Counted from the first letter of the stretch, positions 34,761-47,412 are shown. The stretch is 64,000 bases of DNA from Conus ventricosus (GCA_018398815.1 CM031601.1:33378253-33442252), one strand, 5' to 3'. The notes: generated by a model from the sequence alone, not told the origin. Made by a program: numbers and translations.

Positions 34761-34977
34761 TTTAGTGTATGTTCCAGAGCAAAGCTAATTCGGTATTCCC
34801 AATTTGAATCGTGTTTGTTCGTTTGGTTTGGTTTTGCTGTCTCCTCTTCCGTACCAACTCAGTGGCACTGCACCCACGTCCTGTTCTCTCCGGAACCCTG
34901 TCCACAGCCACAGCCCCGGCACCGGCAATCCACAGGGAGCAGTCAGTGTCAAGTCGACAAGAGGGCAACTACCAGTC

Positions 34978-34990
34978 TGTGTGTGCGTGC

Positions 34991-35078
<88 letters not shown>
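34978..35078. repeat. (GT)n tract
   Basis: Pure GT after a short GTGC lead. Confidence 0.95.
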
Positions 35079-35079
<1 letters not shown>

Positions 35080-35267
35080 GGCCTGTGCATTTGTGTTTAC
35101 GTGGCAAGTACGGGTAGAGAGCTAATTTTGTTGTTGAACTGCCACTTCAGCATCATCATGCCGTAAATCAGCACAGACAGCATCCCACTCCCTTCACATA
35201 CCTTAAGCATGCCCCGACCCTCTTGACTTCAATACTGGCTACACAAATGCCTATGTCTACTTCACAC

Positions 35268-35323
<56 letters not shown>

Positions 35324-35366
35324 GCACGCGCGCGCGAGCACACACACACACACACACATACATATG
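35268..35366. repeat. (CA)n tract
   Basis: CA run with a CGCG/GCAC interruption near 35320-35340. Confidence 0.95.
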
Positions 35367-35633
35367 CACAGTGAAAAACTTCTGTTTGTACCCCCCCCCC
35401 CCCTCCCTCCCCTTACAAGCTCTTCTTTTTGTTCACACATCAAGTCATCTTCGGCTGTATAAGTCTGTAAGTATGATGAGAACACTGTAAGTATGATGAG
35501 AACACTAACATGATGAGGACACATTCATTGGATTTATATTTCAACAAATCACCTTTAACACTTTGACGGAAGGTGGAGCTTGTATTGAGAATAAATGGGA
35601 GTGGGTGGGAGGTTAGGAAAGAAAAATTTTGAG

Positions 35634-35664
<31 letters not shown>

Positions 35665-36540
35665 CAATTCTGTCAAGCCCAACAGATGGGGAACAGCCAG
35701 TGGCGGTCTGCGGGGACTTCAAAGAGCGGGGAGTTGTGCTCTGGGCCCTGTAGGAGCGGATTAGACGACCGCCGAATCGAACCACGGCCCCCAACACCTG
35801 TGTCTGTGTGGTCTCTGGCTGTCCACACGGGGCCATAAGCGAATGGCATAAACCACGGAGTTTTGAACGACCTTGGAATAACATTAACAGCTTCCCCTCC
35901 TGTCCCCCAGCCCCCTTTCCCCCAACCTCTCTCCACCCGTCGTCCGCTGTCAGGGCAGCTCATCTTAGCCAGTACAATGGCCGAGCTGGCGAACACAAGA
36001 TGACAAGTTCCAAGTTCAAATGCCAGGTTTGCCTGTGTTAAAGAAATGGCATTCTTGTTGTCCAGTTTAACGGGTAGTCGGTCTGGTGGTTATCAGGGTA
36101 AAATTTGAGTGGAAGCTGGACAATCGGGGGTGATTCATTATTTACAGGTGTGTGTCCTTTTTGATCACGATAGGATGCAATTATACAGTGTATTGAGGAG
36201 TCCTTGTGTGCTGACCGAATGGCTATGACACAATTCACACCTGTCAAAGAAGAAAGGAGACAACCCACTATTAACAAGCGTCCTTTGGGTGGTATAAGCG
36301 GTAGAGGTGACACAGGCATACGATGTCCATCCAAGAGAACATGCAGGTGTTTCATACCCCTAATTCCCGAATATTTCCCTCACCTCCACCCAGTCTGCCT
36401 CTGCCCTGCCCTCTCCTCTTGCCTAAACACATTTTGTTTTATAGACTTCATAGTCCCGGTAAAAATTTCGGATTTGGAATCTTTTTTAAAATACCCAATG
36501 TTGCCGTGATGAAACACCGCGCAAACAGCCAGAACCTCCA
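35367..36540. other. unassigned stretch
   Basis: Has a C run at 35391-35402, a short GA tract at 35635-35660 and a small direct duplication at 35465-35505. No gene recognised. Confidence 0.35.
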
Positions 36541-36549
36541 GGAGACGCT

Positions 36550-36735
36550 CACAAGTCGGCACTCTTTCTCTCCAATGGAATCGGAGCAGTGGCGCAGTCG
36601 GCAATGTTTCTCTCCAATGGAATTGGAGCAGTGGCGCAGTCGGCAATGTTTCTCTCTAATGGAATCGGAGCAGTGGCGCAGTCGGCAGTATTTTTCTCCA
36701 ATGGAATCGGAGCAGTGGCACAGTCGGTGTGCGCG
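36550..36735. repeat. 42-bp minisatellite, four copies
   Basis: Unit contains CCAATGGAATCGGAGCAGTG. The length is a multiple of three, so a 14-residue peptide repeat stays in frame. A 293-residue ORF (36323-37204) runs over it but also crosses the non-triplet 26-bp array, so I treat it as fortuitous. Confidence 0.93.
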
Positions 36736-36899
36736 AGCGTGTCATTTGTACACGCTAAAACTGCGTCCTAAAAGCACACACACGTACAGTGTCCTATGTG
36801 CGCCTGTGTCACGGTCGCTGGTGTCTTCCTCTAAATCCAACTGCTGCGCTTTCTTCAACGCGTCTTTTAGGCACTCCCCTGTGTGCTGCTGCAGCCAAC

Positions 36900-37266
36900 G
36901 ATGCTGTCAAGGCAGTATGGCCGCTTATCCTGTCAAGGCAGTATGGCCGCTTATGCTGTTAAGGCAGTATGGCCGCTTATGCTGTCAAGGCAGTATGGCC
37001 GCTTATGCTGTCAAGGCAGTATGGCCGCTTATGCTGTCAAGGCAGTATGGCCGCTTATCCTGTCAAGGCAGTATGGCCGCTTATGCTGTCATGGCAGAAT
37101 GGCCACTTATGCTGTCAAAGCAGTATGACCACTTATACTGCCAAGGCAATATGAGCACGTATGCTGTCAAGGCAGTATGGCCATTTATGCTGTCAAGACA
37201 GTAGTATGACCACTTATGCTGTCAAGGCAGTATGGCTGCTTATGCTGTCAAGGCAGTCTGGCCGCT
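36900..37266. repeat. 26-bp minisatellite, about 14 copies
   Basis: Unit CTGTCAAGGCAGTATGGCCG plus CTTATG, period 26 bp. Units degrade to the right. Confidence 0.95.
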
Positions 37267-37798
37267 TGTTAGCATTGCAAGACGTTGCCTCCATCTCCCT
37301 CAGTCCTGGTGCAGACACTTTCAGAGTCATGATCTCACGGCAGATTCGCACACGATCCCTGACTCCGACATTGTGCCGAGGTTGAAGCCATTTTCCCGTT
37401 TTCCCATTGGGCTCCAGCGGAGGAACAGGACAGCAGTGCCTTTAACGTCCCCCAATGGCAGCTTTCTGAACGCCGGCTCCTTCAGAAGCACCAAGGCGTG
37501 AGAAGCATTCCACAGACATCTGATGAACTACCTATACCAAGCACACTCTACAGGCTTGGAAACTATAGTGACATTCAGGACGGCCACACAGCGTGGTGAA
37601 GGTTCGCCAGGCGGATACCACAGCACCAGGGATAAATGTTATCCGTTCAAAGTTGTAGCTATGGAGTTTGAAAGCTGGTTACTTTTAATTCTTATTCATG
37701 TGCTGTTCCTTAAAAACTGAAAAAAAATTTTCATGTTTCTTGAATTCGTCTTAATGTTAATGTCCTCTCTTTGAGAGAGAGAGAGAGAGAGAGAGGAG

Positions 37799-37859
<61 letters not shown>

Positions 37860-38666
37860 TGTGTGTGTGAAGGAGGCGGTGGGGACAGGGGGAGGGGATA
37901 ATTGGAATCATACACTACAGCTTCTACGCCCAGCTAGCCTTCCAACAAAAGGAACAGACAGGTCACTGTTATGACAGCTGCACATCTGCCCCCCCCCCCT
38001 CTCCTCCCCCCCCCCCCAAGCCTCAATGCCCTCCCAGCCCACCTCCATTCCCCCCTCCCCCTCTTTTCGAGTTCCTTGCGGTAGTTGACGTCCCACTAAG
38101 TGCAGTATATGAAGCCGGCCCGCTGCGTGCCGGCAATGTTATCTCTGTTCTGTCCCCCTATCCCACCCCATCTCACCATCTACTGGCAGCACAGGCCGTC
38201 AGGCTGAAACTGTGATCTATACCTACCACACCTGACCAGGAGACAGGGAAAGGGGAGGCGGCAGTATGGGTGGGGGGAGGGAGGGAAGGGGAAGGACATG
38301 CAGCTGCCGGGCGAGTGGTCAAGGGGAGGGGTTGATTTGTCCGGCCTGTTTGTGATGGCGATCGCCCCCTTGCTATCAAACGTCGGTAGTTTAAAGTGCT
38401 GGATTCCCCGCTCAATGGGCCTCCGCTCCGCCCGTCTGTCTGGCACCCTTTCATCAGTATACCCCCAAACATGACAATACCCATGCATGCTGCAGCAGCC
38501 CACACCTGCACTGTCACACACACGTGGACAAAGAGAGGAGAGAAAGGGAAGGTGATCAGTAATCCCCACCCCATCCCTCCGCCCTCACTGTGGTGATTTA
38601 TTAATCTTGGCCTGTATGCACCTAGTGATTTCAAATCATCAGCGGGAAAAAACTCTTTTCTACAGG

Positions 38667-38670
<4 letters not shown>
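37267..38670. other. unassigned stretch with (GA)n
   Basis: (GA)n at 37772-37857 with two GGA interruptions, and C runs at 37988-38020. No gene recognised. Confidence 0.4.

Positions 38671-38707
<37 letters not shown>
38671..38707. repeat. (TC)n tract
   Basis: Pure TC run. Confidence 0.9.
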
Positions 38708-38710
<3 letters not shown>

Positions 38711-38944
38711 GTCCATTTGTCTCCTCTCCCCCTGTCCTCCTGCAGACGTTAAGAGGCCTCAGTGCAATGTTATTTTAGGACAGTTAAAGTGAAAGTCCCA
38801 AAGCTTCATGGCCCAGGGGTGGGCGGGGTGGGGGGCATTGAATTGTTGGAGGTTCACCGTGTCTGGCCCAGGGCATGATGGTCGGCTGGCTCATTCCTCT
38901 CCTTCAGCTGCCTTACCTTTACCTGACCCGAATCAGGTACCCCT

Positions 38945-39268
38945 TTACTGCTGGGTGGACAGACAGGGGGTTCAAACCGTACACATCCCACCCCATGAGT
39001 ACTGCTGGGTGGACAGACAGGGGGGTTCAAACCGTACAAAACCCACCCCATGAGTACTGCTGGGTGGACAGACAGGGGGGTTCAAACCGTACAAATCCCA
39101 CCCATGAGTACTGCTGGGTGGATAGACAGGGGGGTTCAAACCGTACAAATCCCACCCCATGAGTACTGCTGGGTGGACAGACAGGGGGGTTCAAACCGTA
39201 CAAATCCCACCCCATGAGTACTGCTGGATGGATAGACAGGGGGGTTCAAACCGTACACATCCCATCCC
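38945..39268. repeat. 55-bp minisatellite, about six copies
   Basis: Unit contains GGGGTTCAAACCGTACAAAT and TACTGCTGGGTGGACAGACA. Confidence 0.94.
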
Positions 39269-39564
39269 ACATTCATAAACGTCAGCTCTGCAGGCAAACA
39301 CTTCTTGTTTTGGAAGTGGTCAGAAAATCGTTTACTGTCTCTGACTGTTGAGCTCAGTATCTAACTGCTCCAGGTGCACGAACAGCAAAAGACACTGTGA
39401 ACAGAACGCTCTGATGGGCCTTGCCCCTCACCATGAGGACACACATATCATACAACAGAAATTACTATGTCAACTACAGTGCGCAACAGCTTGCACGGTG
39501 ATGACACTCTTCTCACATAGCAGGTTCTCTAAGTCTAGATATATACATCTATATTTAGATAGGC

Positions 39565-39680
39565 ATGTATGTATGTATGTATGTATGTATGTATGTATGT
39601 ATGTATGTATGTATGTATGTATGTATGCATGTATGTGTGTATGTACGTATGTATATATGTATGTATGTATATATAAACGA
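39565..39680. repeat. (GTAT)n tract
   Basis: GTAT tetramers degrading into AT-rich sequence to about 39780. Confidence 0.95.
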
Positions 39681-39860
39681 TAAAAAATATATATACATAT
39701 ATTCTATTCTATTCTCTTATATATATATCATCATATCATAATTATATTATATCATATCATATTATATTACATTGTATAGATATGAAGTGATGCTCCTTGT
39801 TTATCGCGGGCTGTAGTCAGGTACTAAAGTGATTTGTGTTTTGATCAGTTCCGAATTAAG

Positions 39861-39900
39861 TTTCTCTGAGGAAGGCAAGACTGCCGAAACGTAAGAGAAA
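39861..39900 (+). ncRNA. hammerhead-ribozyme-like motif, Penelope type
   Basis: The + strand has the conserved hammerhead boxes in type I order: CTGAGGA (39866-39872), a hairpin GGCA-AGAC-TGCC, then GAAAC (39886-39890), then GTA as cleavage triplet. TTTCT before and AGAGA after can pair as helix I. Helix III is almost absent, as reported for the minimal hammerheads of Penelope-like retroelements, which act mainly as dimers. Deviations: an unpaired A at the base of helix II and one G-U pair in helix I. No Penelope coding sequence is nearby. Confidence 0.45.
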
Positions 39901-39935
39901 AGGATACAACTTGTTTTGTCTGTCTTAGCTGTTGA

Positions 39936-40024
<89 letters not shown>
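39936..40024. repeat. (TC)n-(TA)n compound tract
   Basis: TC run joined to an AT dinucleotide run. Confidence 0.95.
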
Positions 40025-40029
40025 AAAGA

Positions 40030-40096
40030 CAGACAGGCATATATGTAGACAGAGAGACAGGCAGACAGATAGATAGACAGATGTAGATAGACAGAA

Positions 40097-40187
<91 letters not shown>

Positions 40188-40206
40188 CAGATAGATAGAT
40201 AGACGG
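40030..40206. repeat. (GACA)n-(GATA)n tract
   Basis: Tetranucleotide blocks of GACA and GATA alternate. Confidence 0.95.
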
Positions 40207-40589
40207 ATAGAGTAACAAACAATGATTGTAATAGAGTAGCAAACGAGAATCGTAACCTTTCAACAAGGAGGAGATGGAAGAAGTCTTGTCGTCCTATTAT
40301 TAAGAAGCGAAAGGACAGATACGTGGTGAAAATGCGAATGCCTTTGACTATGAAATGTAAGACAGACTGCTGGGAACAGGCAAACCGGTATGATCATCAC
40401 TGACCTGAACAATGAAATACACAGCAATCTCCGGACGACCTGAATGGATGCAGCCACCATGACTTCCTGGGCAGTACCTATTGTTCTACCGTGCATCCGT
40501 TTTCAGTGTCTACAAAGAAGGCTATTTTCGGAAATGCACTGTTATGTACTTTGCGATATGAATATACACAGATTCTGTCTCTCTCTCTC

Positions 40590-41340
40590 TCTCTCTCTAA
40601 TTGATAAATGGCGTTCTAATACATATGATGAAAAGATTACTGGCGTTCTCTTTGTTGACTTTGTAAAGGCTTTCGATGTGACTAACCACGTTCTACTCTT
40701 TAAAAAAAAAAACAACCTTAGATAATATGGTTTATCAAACAAAAAACATTAAAACTCATTTCATCATTCTTAAACAACAGAGATCAGTTCATTTTCGATA
40801 ACAGACATGAACCCCTTTTACCTGGCAGATGTAGTTTTCCCTTAGGTTCTGTCCTTGGCGCTGTTCTCTTCTCGATGTATATGTATTAATGAAACTTTTA
40901 TTCTTACATGCTTTCTTGTTCGCAGATAACACAAACATTCATACTGCTAGTGTTGAAGACGAATTACAGATAATCGAATGGTCTAAAACAAATCATATAC
41001 GTTTGAACCCCAAACAAATCAAAACATATGTTAATAACTACGAGACAAAAACGACAAAACCATTCCCGTTCTTCTGCTCTACTATACACTAATGACAAAA
41101 ATATGAAGGAGGTAGACTGCCATAAAGTCTGAGGAGTAGTTTATTGACAATGATCTATAGTCGTCTGAACATGTATGAAGTATGTAAAATGGTGTCAAAA
41201 AAGATGTATCTACTGTCTAAAATAAAACACTTCTGAACATCCCACTCTCGCAAAATATTTTTCATTGCTTACATCTCCTGTAAATCATGCCTCCACCATT
41301 TGGAACTCAGCCCGTGAGCATATCATGAAACCACTACTTC
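40590..41340 (+). pseudogene. reverse transcriptase remnant of a CR1/Jockey-like LINE
   Basis: Across changing frames one reads GVLFVDFVKAFDVTNHVLL (RT motif A) near 40640, FPLGSVLGAVLFSMY (motif B region) near 40840, and FADNTNIH near 40925. The last is motif C, in which the second catalytic Asp is now Asn. ASTIWNSAREHIMKPLLRLY follows near 41290. Order and spacing are those of a LINE RT and its C-terminal domain. Many stops, clearly dead. Confidence 0.8.
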
Positions 41341-41394
41341 GTCTTTATTTTGTATTCTCATATCAATTAACTAATTTTCGTTTGATTGTTTGTT

Positions 41395-41740
41395 TATAAT
41401 TCATCAACACGTTTTATTTTTATGATTCATTACTATTTTCCCCTTTTAAGGGCCAGTTGTAAGAAAAAAGCCAATACTGCTTATTTTAATTTTTTTTTAC
41501 CTTGAAAACAAAACAAACAAATAAAAATCATTCGTATTCACTCCCCTCCCCCAACCCAAACAGTTTAAATTAAACTGCTTTTTGGTTAGCATGTCAGTCT
41601 GTGTTTTGAATTATAAAAATTCATCATGCCTTTTTTATGATTCATTTATATTTTCCTTTTCTAAGGGCCAAATGTAAGAAAAAGCCGATACAGCTTATTT
41701 ATTTATTTATTTTTTTACCTTAACAACCCTCCTCCCAAAC
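41395..41740 (+). repeat. two copies of a LINE 3' tail
   Basis: Blocks at about 41395-41510 and 41605-41725 share TTCATCA...TTTTTATGATTCATT, AAGGGCC and TGTAAGAAAAAGCC, and each ends in a T-rich run and ACCTT. They lie head to tail, downstream of the RT remnant. Confidence 0.7.
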
Positions 41741-41913
41741 AGCTTAAACTGCTTTTTGGTGAGCATTAGTTTGTGTTCCTGGAAGCACCGGTGGCTTCAG
41801 GACTCCAGACAAGGCCAGAATGGACAACGTAAAGGACTGGCCGGCGACCACGCCTCTTCCCTGTTCCAGGACAGGGCGGAGCAGCAGAAGCGGCTGTCAG
41901 AGCACTCACACGA

Positions 41914-42580
41914 CCAACCATCATGGAGCAACGACGCCAGGAAGACTCCCACGACCAACCATCATGGAGCAACGACGCCAGGAAGACTCCCACGACCAAC
42001 CATCATGGAGCAACGACGCCAGGAAGACTCCCACGACCAACCATCATGGAGCAACGACGCCAGGAAGACTCCCACGACCAACCATCATGGAGCAACGACG
42101 CCAGGAAGACTCCCACGACCAACCATCATGGAGCAACGACGCCAGGAAGACTCCCACGACCAACCATCATGGAGCAACGACGCCAGGAAGACTCCCACGA
42201 CCAACCATCATGGAGCAACGACGCCAGGAAGACTCCCACGACCAGTCATCATGGAGCAACGACACCAGGAAGACTCCCACGACCAACCATCATGGAGCAA
42301 CGACGCCAGGAAGACTCCCACGACCAGTCATCATGGAGCAACCACGCTAGGAAGACTCACACGACCAGTCATCATGGAGCAACGACGCCAGGAAGACTCC
42401 CACGACCAGTCAGCATGGAGCAACGACGCCAGGAAGACTCCCACGACCAGTCATCATGGAGCAACGACGCCAGGAAGACTCCCACGACCAGTCATCATGG
42501 AGCAACGACGCCAGAAGCTGTCAGAACACTACCACGACCAGTCATCATGGTGCAACGACGCCAGGAGGGAGAAAGGCTTG
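41914..42580. repeat. 41-bp minisatellite, about 16 copies
   Basis: Unit contains CATCATGGAGCAACGACGCC. Left units carry ACCAACC and right units ACCAGTC, a clean subfamily boundary near 42240-42310. The ORFs over it (up to 279 residues) are array artefacts. Confidence 0.95.
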
Positions 42581-43434
42581 TGCACTGAGGAATGAGAGCG
42601 TAACATCCGTAGGAAGGACAGCACCCGACCTTGAGCACAGAGCGTGTCAGTGCGTGTCTGTCACGACAGTCCTCCAAGACCACCCCACCCCACGTCACCC
42701 CAACACCTACCACCCAGATAGGAGTCAATACTCACACCATGGGAGGAAAGGCGCAGGGGGGGGGGGGGGGGGGGGGGGGAGGGGGAGGGGGGGGGGGGCG
42801 TGGAGAGCAGAGGCGGGTGGAGGGTGGAGGCGGGGCGGAGCTGAAGAAGGACAACTGTCCTCCAGGACCCTTTCCCGTTGTTCACCAATGACTCTATTAT
42901 CACCCTGGCCGCGTCCCCGCAGTGCAGAGAAAGGCGGGAAGCCAGGGAGTGGGAGACCGATCAGACAGGGGCCGCTACTCCAGCGGCCTAGCACGGCGCT
43001 AATAACGGTCATTAGTGGTACGGCGGAGTTCCCTGTTCAGGGCGTGGCCCCCATCCCCGGCACGCCGCCCTCAGTACGCTCACAGCGCACACGGAGGGCA
43101 AGCCCCATTCACACCGCCAACATCGGCCGTTTACCTCACCTGCTGGGGGAAAGAAAAAACTGGGTGGTGTCTGTAATAGTACAAGTGGTAGAGACATCAC
43201 CCCCCTTCCCTATCCAGCCACGCCTTCCCCCCAACCTACACTCCAATCCTTCTCCCCAATTCCTCTGCGAAAGAGGCCAGTGGTAGAGGTCTGTGTGCTG
43301 GACTGAAAAGCGCGCCGGCCGACTTGAACTACAGCCTAATATTATACAGCTCCAGTCATTTTCATGGCTGACTCGGTGATCACACCAGAACGACGACCCG
43401 TCTAAGCTGACCTGGAATCCTAGTTGAGTACATT
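42581..43434. other. G-rich tract and unassigned DNA
   Basis: G homopolymers at 42757-42799 could form a G-quadruplex. The rest shows no recognisable gene. Confidence 0.4.
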
Positions 43435-44065
43435 CACACTGAATTGTGGGTAACATTAAGGTATTTCCAAACTGAATTACAAGTGACCTCTTTAAGCTGG
43501 TTCTAGCTGAATTATTGGTTATATATTTGGCCATGTCAAAGCTAAACGACAGGTGACCTACTTAGGCATGCCCTGCGATGGCATGCCCAGGGAAAATTAC
43601 AGGCGACCTATTTTGGTATTTCCAAGCTGAATTGCGGGTCAGTTATTTGAGCATGTCCACCCGAATTACAGGTATCGATGGACATGTCCTAATTACAGGT
43701 GACATATTTGGGCAGCGCTACCTGACTTACAGGTGACGAATTCGTGCATGTCCAAGCAGAATTACAGGTGACGTATTTGGACATGTCCACGCTGAATTAA
43801 AAGCGAGACATTTGGGCACATCCACACTGAATTCAAGCGACTTGTTTGGACATGTCCATGCTCAATTGTAAGTGACATAACTGGGCATATCAAAGCTATA
43901 TTTGAGCGATTATTTTGACATGTCGTAGGTGAATTACAGATGACATACGCAGGTCTTAGCTGAATCGAAGCAACATACTTGGGCATGTCCAAGCTGAATT
44001 ACTGCACACAGATGAAATTTTGGGCGTATATTGCCTGCTTTACAGGTGACCTATGTGGGCAGATC
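43435..44065. repeat. degenerate ~35-bp minisatellite
   Basis: Old, diverged units built on GAATTACAGGTGACATATTTGG and GCATGTCCAAGCT recur irregularly through the stretch. Confidence 0.75.
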
Positions 44066-44157
44066 ATTGCAGGTGACATTGGAGCGTCTCAATGTTCCTG
44101 TGGTATCTGTGAAGCGCAAAAAGGTTCATTTGTCCACCACTTGGGATGGCACGATCC

Positions 44158-44572
44158 CCTCCTGCCCTATCCTGTGACCCCCACCGGCCCTGTCCTGTGA
44201 CCCCCACCTGCCCTATCCTGTGACCCCCACCTGCTCTATCCTGTGACCCCACCTGCCCTATCCTGTGAACCCCACCTGCCCTATCCTGTGACCCCCACCT
44301 GCTCTATCCTGCGATCCCTCCTGTGATGCTCTACTGTGATCCATACCTGCCCTATCCTGTGACCCCCACCTGCCCTATCCTGTGAACCCCACCTGCCCTA
44401 TCCTGTGACCCCCACCTGCTCTATCCTGCGATCCCCTCCTGTGATGCCCTACTGTGATCCATACCTGCCCTATCCTGTGACCCCACCTGCCCTATCCTGT
44501 GACCCCCACCTGCCCTATCCTGTGACTCCACCTGCCCTATCCTGTGATTCCCACTGTCCTATCCTGTGAGGT
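44158..44572. repeat. 23-bp minisatellite, about 18 copies
   Basis: Unit GCCCTATCCTGTGACCCCCA plus CCT. A longer 130-bp block including CTACTGTGATCCATACC is itself duplicated (44270-44360 and 44410-44480). Confidence 0.93.
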
Positions 44573-44661
44573 TGGTGTTCACCTGGACGTCACTGGTGTT
44601 CCAAGTCTCTTTGACAATCACAGGATGACTGTCGGCGATGGCTTCCTCCACACTGGTGATG

Positions 44662-45562
44662 CTGACCCACCGCCCAACTGTACTGTTCACCCACCGCCCA
44701 GCTGTACTGTTCACCCACCGCCCAACTGAACTGTTCACCCACCGCCCAACTGTACTGTTCACCCACCGCCCAGCTGTACTGTTAACCCACCGTCCAACTG
44801 TACTGTTCACCCATCGCCCAACTGTACTGTTCACCCACAACCCAGCTGTACTGTTCACCCACTGCCCAACTGTACTGTTCACCCACCGCCCATCCATACT
44901 GTTTACCCACCGTCCAACTGAACTGTTCACCCACCGCCCAACTGTACTGTTCACCCACCGTCCAACTGTACTGTTCACCCACCGCCCATCTATACTGTTT
45001 ACCCACCGTCCAACTGAACTGTTCACCCACCGCCCAACTGTACTGTTCACCCACCGCCCAGCTGTACTGTTAACCCACCGCCCAGCTGTACTGTTCACCC
45101 ACAACCCAGCTGTACTGTTCACCCACTGCCCAACTGTACTGTTCACCCACCGCCCAGCTGTACTGTTCACCCACCGTCCAACTGTACTGTTCACCCATCG
45201 CCCAGCTGTACTGTTCACCCACAACCCAGCTGTACTGTTCACCCACCGTCCAACTGTACTGTTCACCCACCGCCCAGCTGTACTATTTCACCCACAGTCC
45301 AACTGTACTGTTCACCCACCGCCCTGCTGTACTGTTCACCCACCGCCCAGCTGTACTGTTAACCCACCGCCCAGCTGTACTGTTAACCCACCGCCCAGCT
45401 GTACTGTTCACCCACCATCCAACTGTACTGTTAACCCACCGCCCTGCTGTACTGTTCACCCACCGCCCAGCTGTACTGTTAACCCACCGCCCAGCTGTAC
45501 TGTTCACCCACCGCCCTGCTGCACTGTTCACCCACCGCCCAGCTGTACTGTTCACCCACCGA
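44662..45562. repeat. 24-bp minisatellite, about 37 copies
   Basis: Unit CCACCGCCCAGCTGTACTGT plus TCAC. Because 24 bp is eight codons, frames stay open on both strands (RPTVLFTH on plus, WVNSTVGR on minus). Variants recur as multi-unit blocks, for example the AACCCAGCTG and CATCCATACTG units, indicating segmental duplication within the array. Confidence 0.96.
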
Positions 45563-45574
45563 TTATTTTCATTG

Positions 45575-46160
45575 ATCACCAACTGATCATGTGCATTGTT
45601 GACCAATTGATCATGTGTATTGTTCACAACAGATCACGTGCATTGTTGACCAACTGATCATGTGTATTATTCACCAACTGATCATGTGTATTGTTCACAA
45701 CAGATCATGTGCATTGCTGACCAACTGATCATGTGTATTATTCACCAATTGATCATGTGTACTGTTCACAACAGATCATGTGCGTTGTTGACCAACTGAT
45801 CATGTGTATTATTCACCAATTGATCATGTGTATTGTTAACAACAGATCATGTGCATTGTTGACAACAGATCATGTGTATTGGTCACCAAGTGATCATGTG
45901 TATTGTTCACCAAGTGATCATGTGTATTGTTCACAACAGATCATGTGTAATGTTCACAACAGATCATGTGTATTATTCACAACAGATCATGTGTATTATT
46001 CACAACAGATCATGTGTATTGTTCACAACAGATCATGTGTATTTTTTTTAAATCAATGATCATGTGTATTGTTCACAACAGATCATGTGTATTTTTATCA
46101 ATGACCATGTGTATTGTTCACAACAGATCATGCGTATTGTTCACCAACTGATCATTGTAT
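45575..46160. repeat. 23-24-bp minisatellite related to the preceding array
   Basis: Units CAACTGATCATGTGTATTGT plus TCAC (24) and AACAGATCATGTGTATTGT plus TCAC (23). The shared TGT-A-TGTTCAC core and unit length suggest both arrays descend from one. Transitional units lie around 45563-45660. Confidence 0.93.
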
Positions 46161-46714
46161 TGTTCACTATAGCTTATCATCTGTATCTAAGCAACAACAC
46201 CACCACCCATAGTAATCATCATCATCACAGTAATGACAACAGATGATCAGTTCTACAGCGTTCTCATTCGCTTCGAAACTCTTTACATGATCCATCTTCA
46301 TAATCCATGCTCACACACCTGAACACAGAAAACCCGCGCCACTCACCTTTCCCTTCCACTCCCACCTTTACATCCCCACTCTACTCATAGCCACAACCAG
46401 CCACACACACACACACACACTCCCACCCCCCTGTCTCTTGTGGCGGCACTAACTGAGCCAGCTAGCACTAACTGGATAAGGCACTAAATCGATGTTGAAC
46501 TGGCCTCAGAGTATTTTTTAAGTTATTACCATCTAATTGTACGTATGATGTGTCATTTTTGTTTAAAAGCAACGATGAAAATAAGCAGTATTTTCATATT
46601 TAAAATATCAGCCGAAAGGTTGTTTGCACACACTTAAAAAGAAAGACTGCTCCCAAACATTTTCATCGAGGCTCATCCACTAGCGCCCTTCTGCTCAGCA
46701 TGAAATCATGGCAA
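46161..46714. other. unassigned stretch
   Basis: Short (CA)n at 46403-46420. Nothing else recognised. Confidence 0.35.
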
Positions 46715-47285
46715 AGCTTTACTTTACGTTCGTGTGCCTTGGTGCTGACCATAATTTGCTACACTTTACGTTCGTTCCTTGCTGCTGACCATAATTTGCG
46801 ACACTTTACGTTCGTTCCTTGCTGCTGGCCATAATTTGCTACGCTTTACGTTCGTTCCTTGCTGCTGACCATAATTTGCTACACTTTACGTTCGTTTCTT
46901 GGTGCTGACCATAATTTGCTACACTTTACGTTCGTTCCTTGCTGCTGGCCATAATTTGCTACACTTTACGTTCGTTCCTTGCTGCTGACCATAATTTGCT
47001 ACGCTTTACGTTCGTTCCTTGCTGCTGACCATAATTTGCTACACTTTACGTTCGTTCCTTGCTGCTGACCATAATTTGCTACACTTTACGTTCGTTCCTT
47101 GCTGCTGACCATAATTTGCTACGCTTTAGGTTCGTTCCTTGCTGCTGACCATAATTTGTTACACTTTACGTTCGTTCCTTGCTGCTGACCATAATTTGCT
47201 ACGCTTTACGTTCGTTCCGTGCTGCTGACCATAATTTGCTACACTTTACGTTCGTTCCGTGGTGCTGACCATAATCTGCTACGTG
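46715..47285. repeat. 40-bp minisatellite, about 14 copies
   Basis: Unit contains TTTACGTTCGTTCCTTGCTG and CTGACCATAATTTGC, with very little divergence. Confidence 0.95.
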
Positions 47286-47412
47286 CTCGGGGCATATGAA
47301 CAAAACCAAGCCAATCATTTGGTTAAGGTCGCTAGGGAGTAGCTATAATTTTGAATTTTTTCCAGTTAGTATCAGGGCCACGATAGTGCCCTAACACCCG
47401 ATCTCCTGTTGC

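Noticed and set aside
35960..36030. tRNA-derived SINE (GTTCAAATGCC resembles a B box)
   Set aside because: No matching A box at the right distance and no second copy in the window. The same holds for the B-box-like text near 43320 and 6320.
36323..37204. 293-residue ORF with peptide repeats
   Set aside because: It runs through two unrelated minisatellites, one with a non-triplet 26-bp unit, so the peptide changes frame sense without selection.
41756..43286. Overlapping ORFs of 176-279 residues
   Set aside because: They are readings of the 41-bp array in different frames.
44559..45657. Large repeat protein (339 residues on plus, 235 on minus)
   Set aside because: Open frames on both strands follow from the 24-bp unit length and absence of stops in the unit; no start context or flanking domain.
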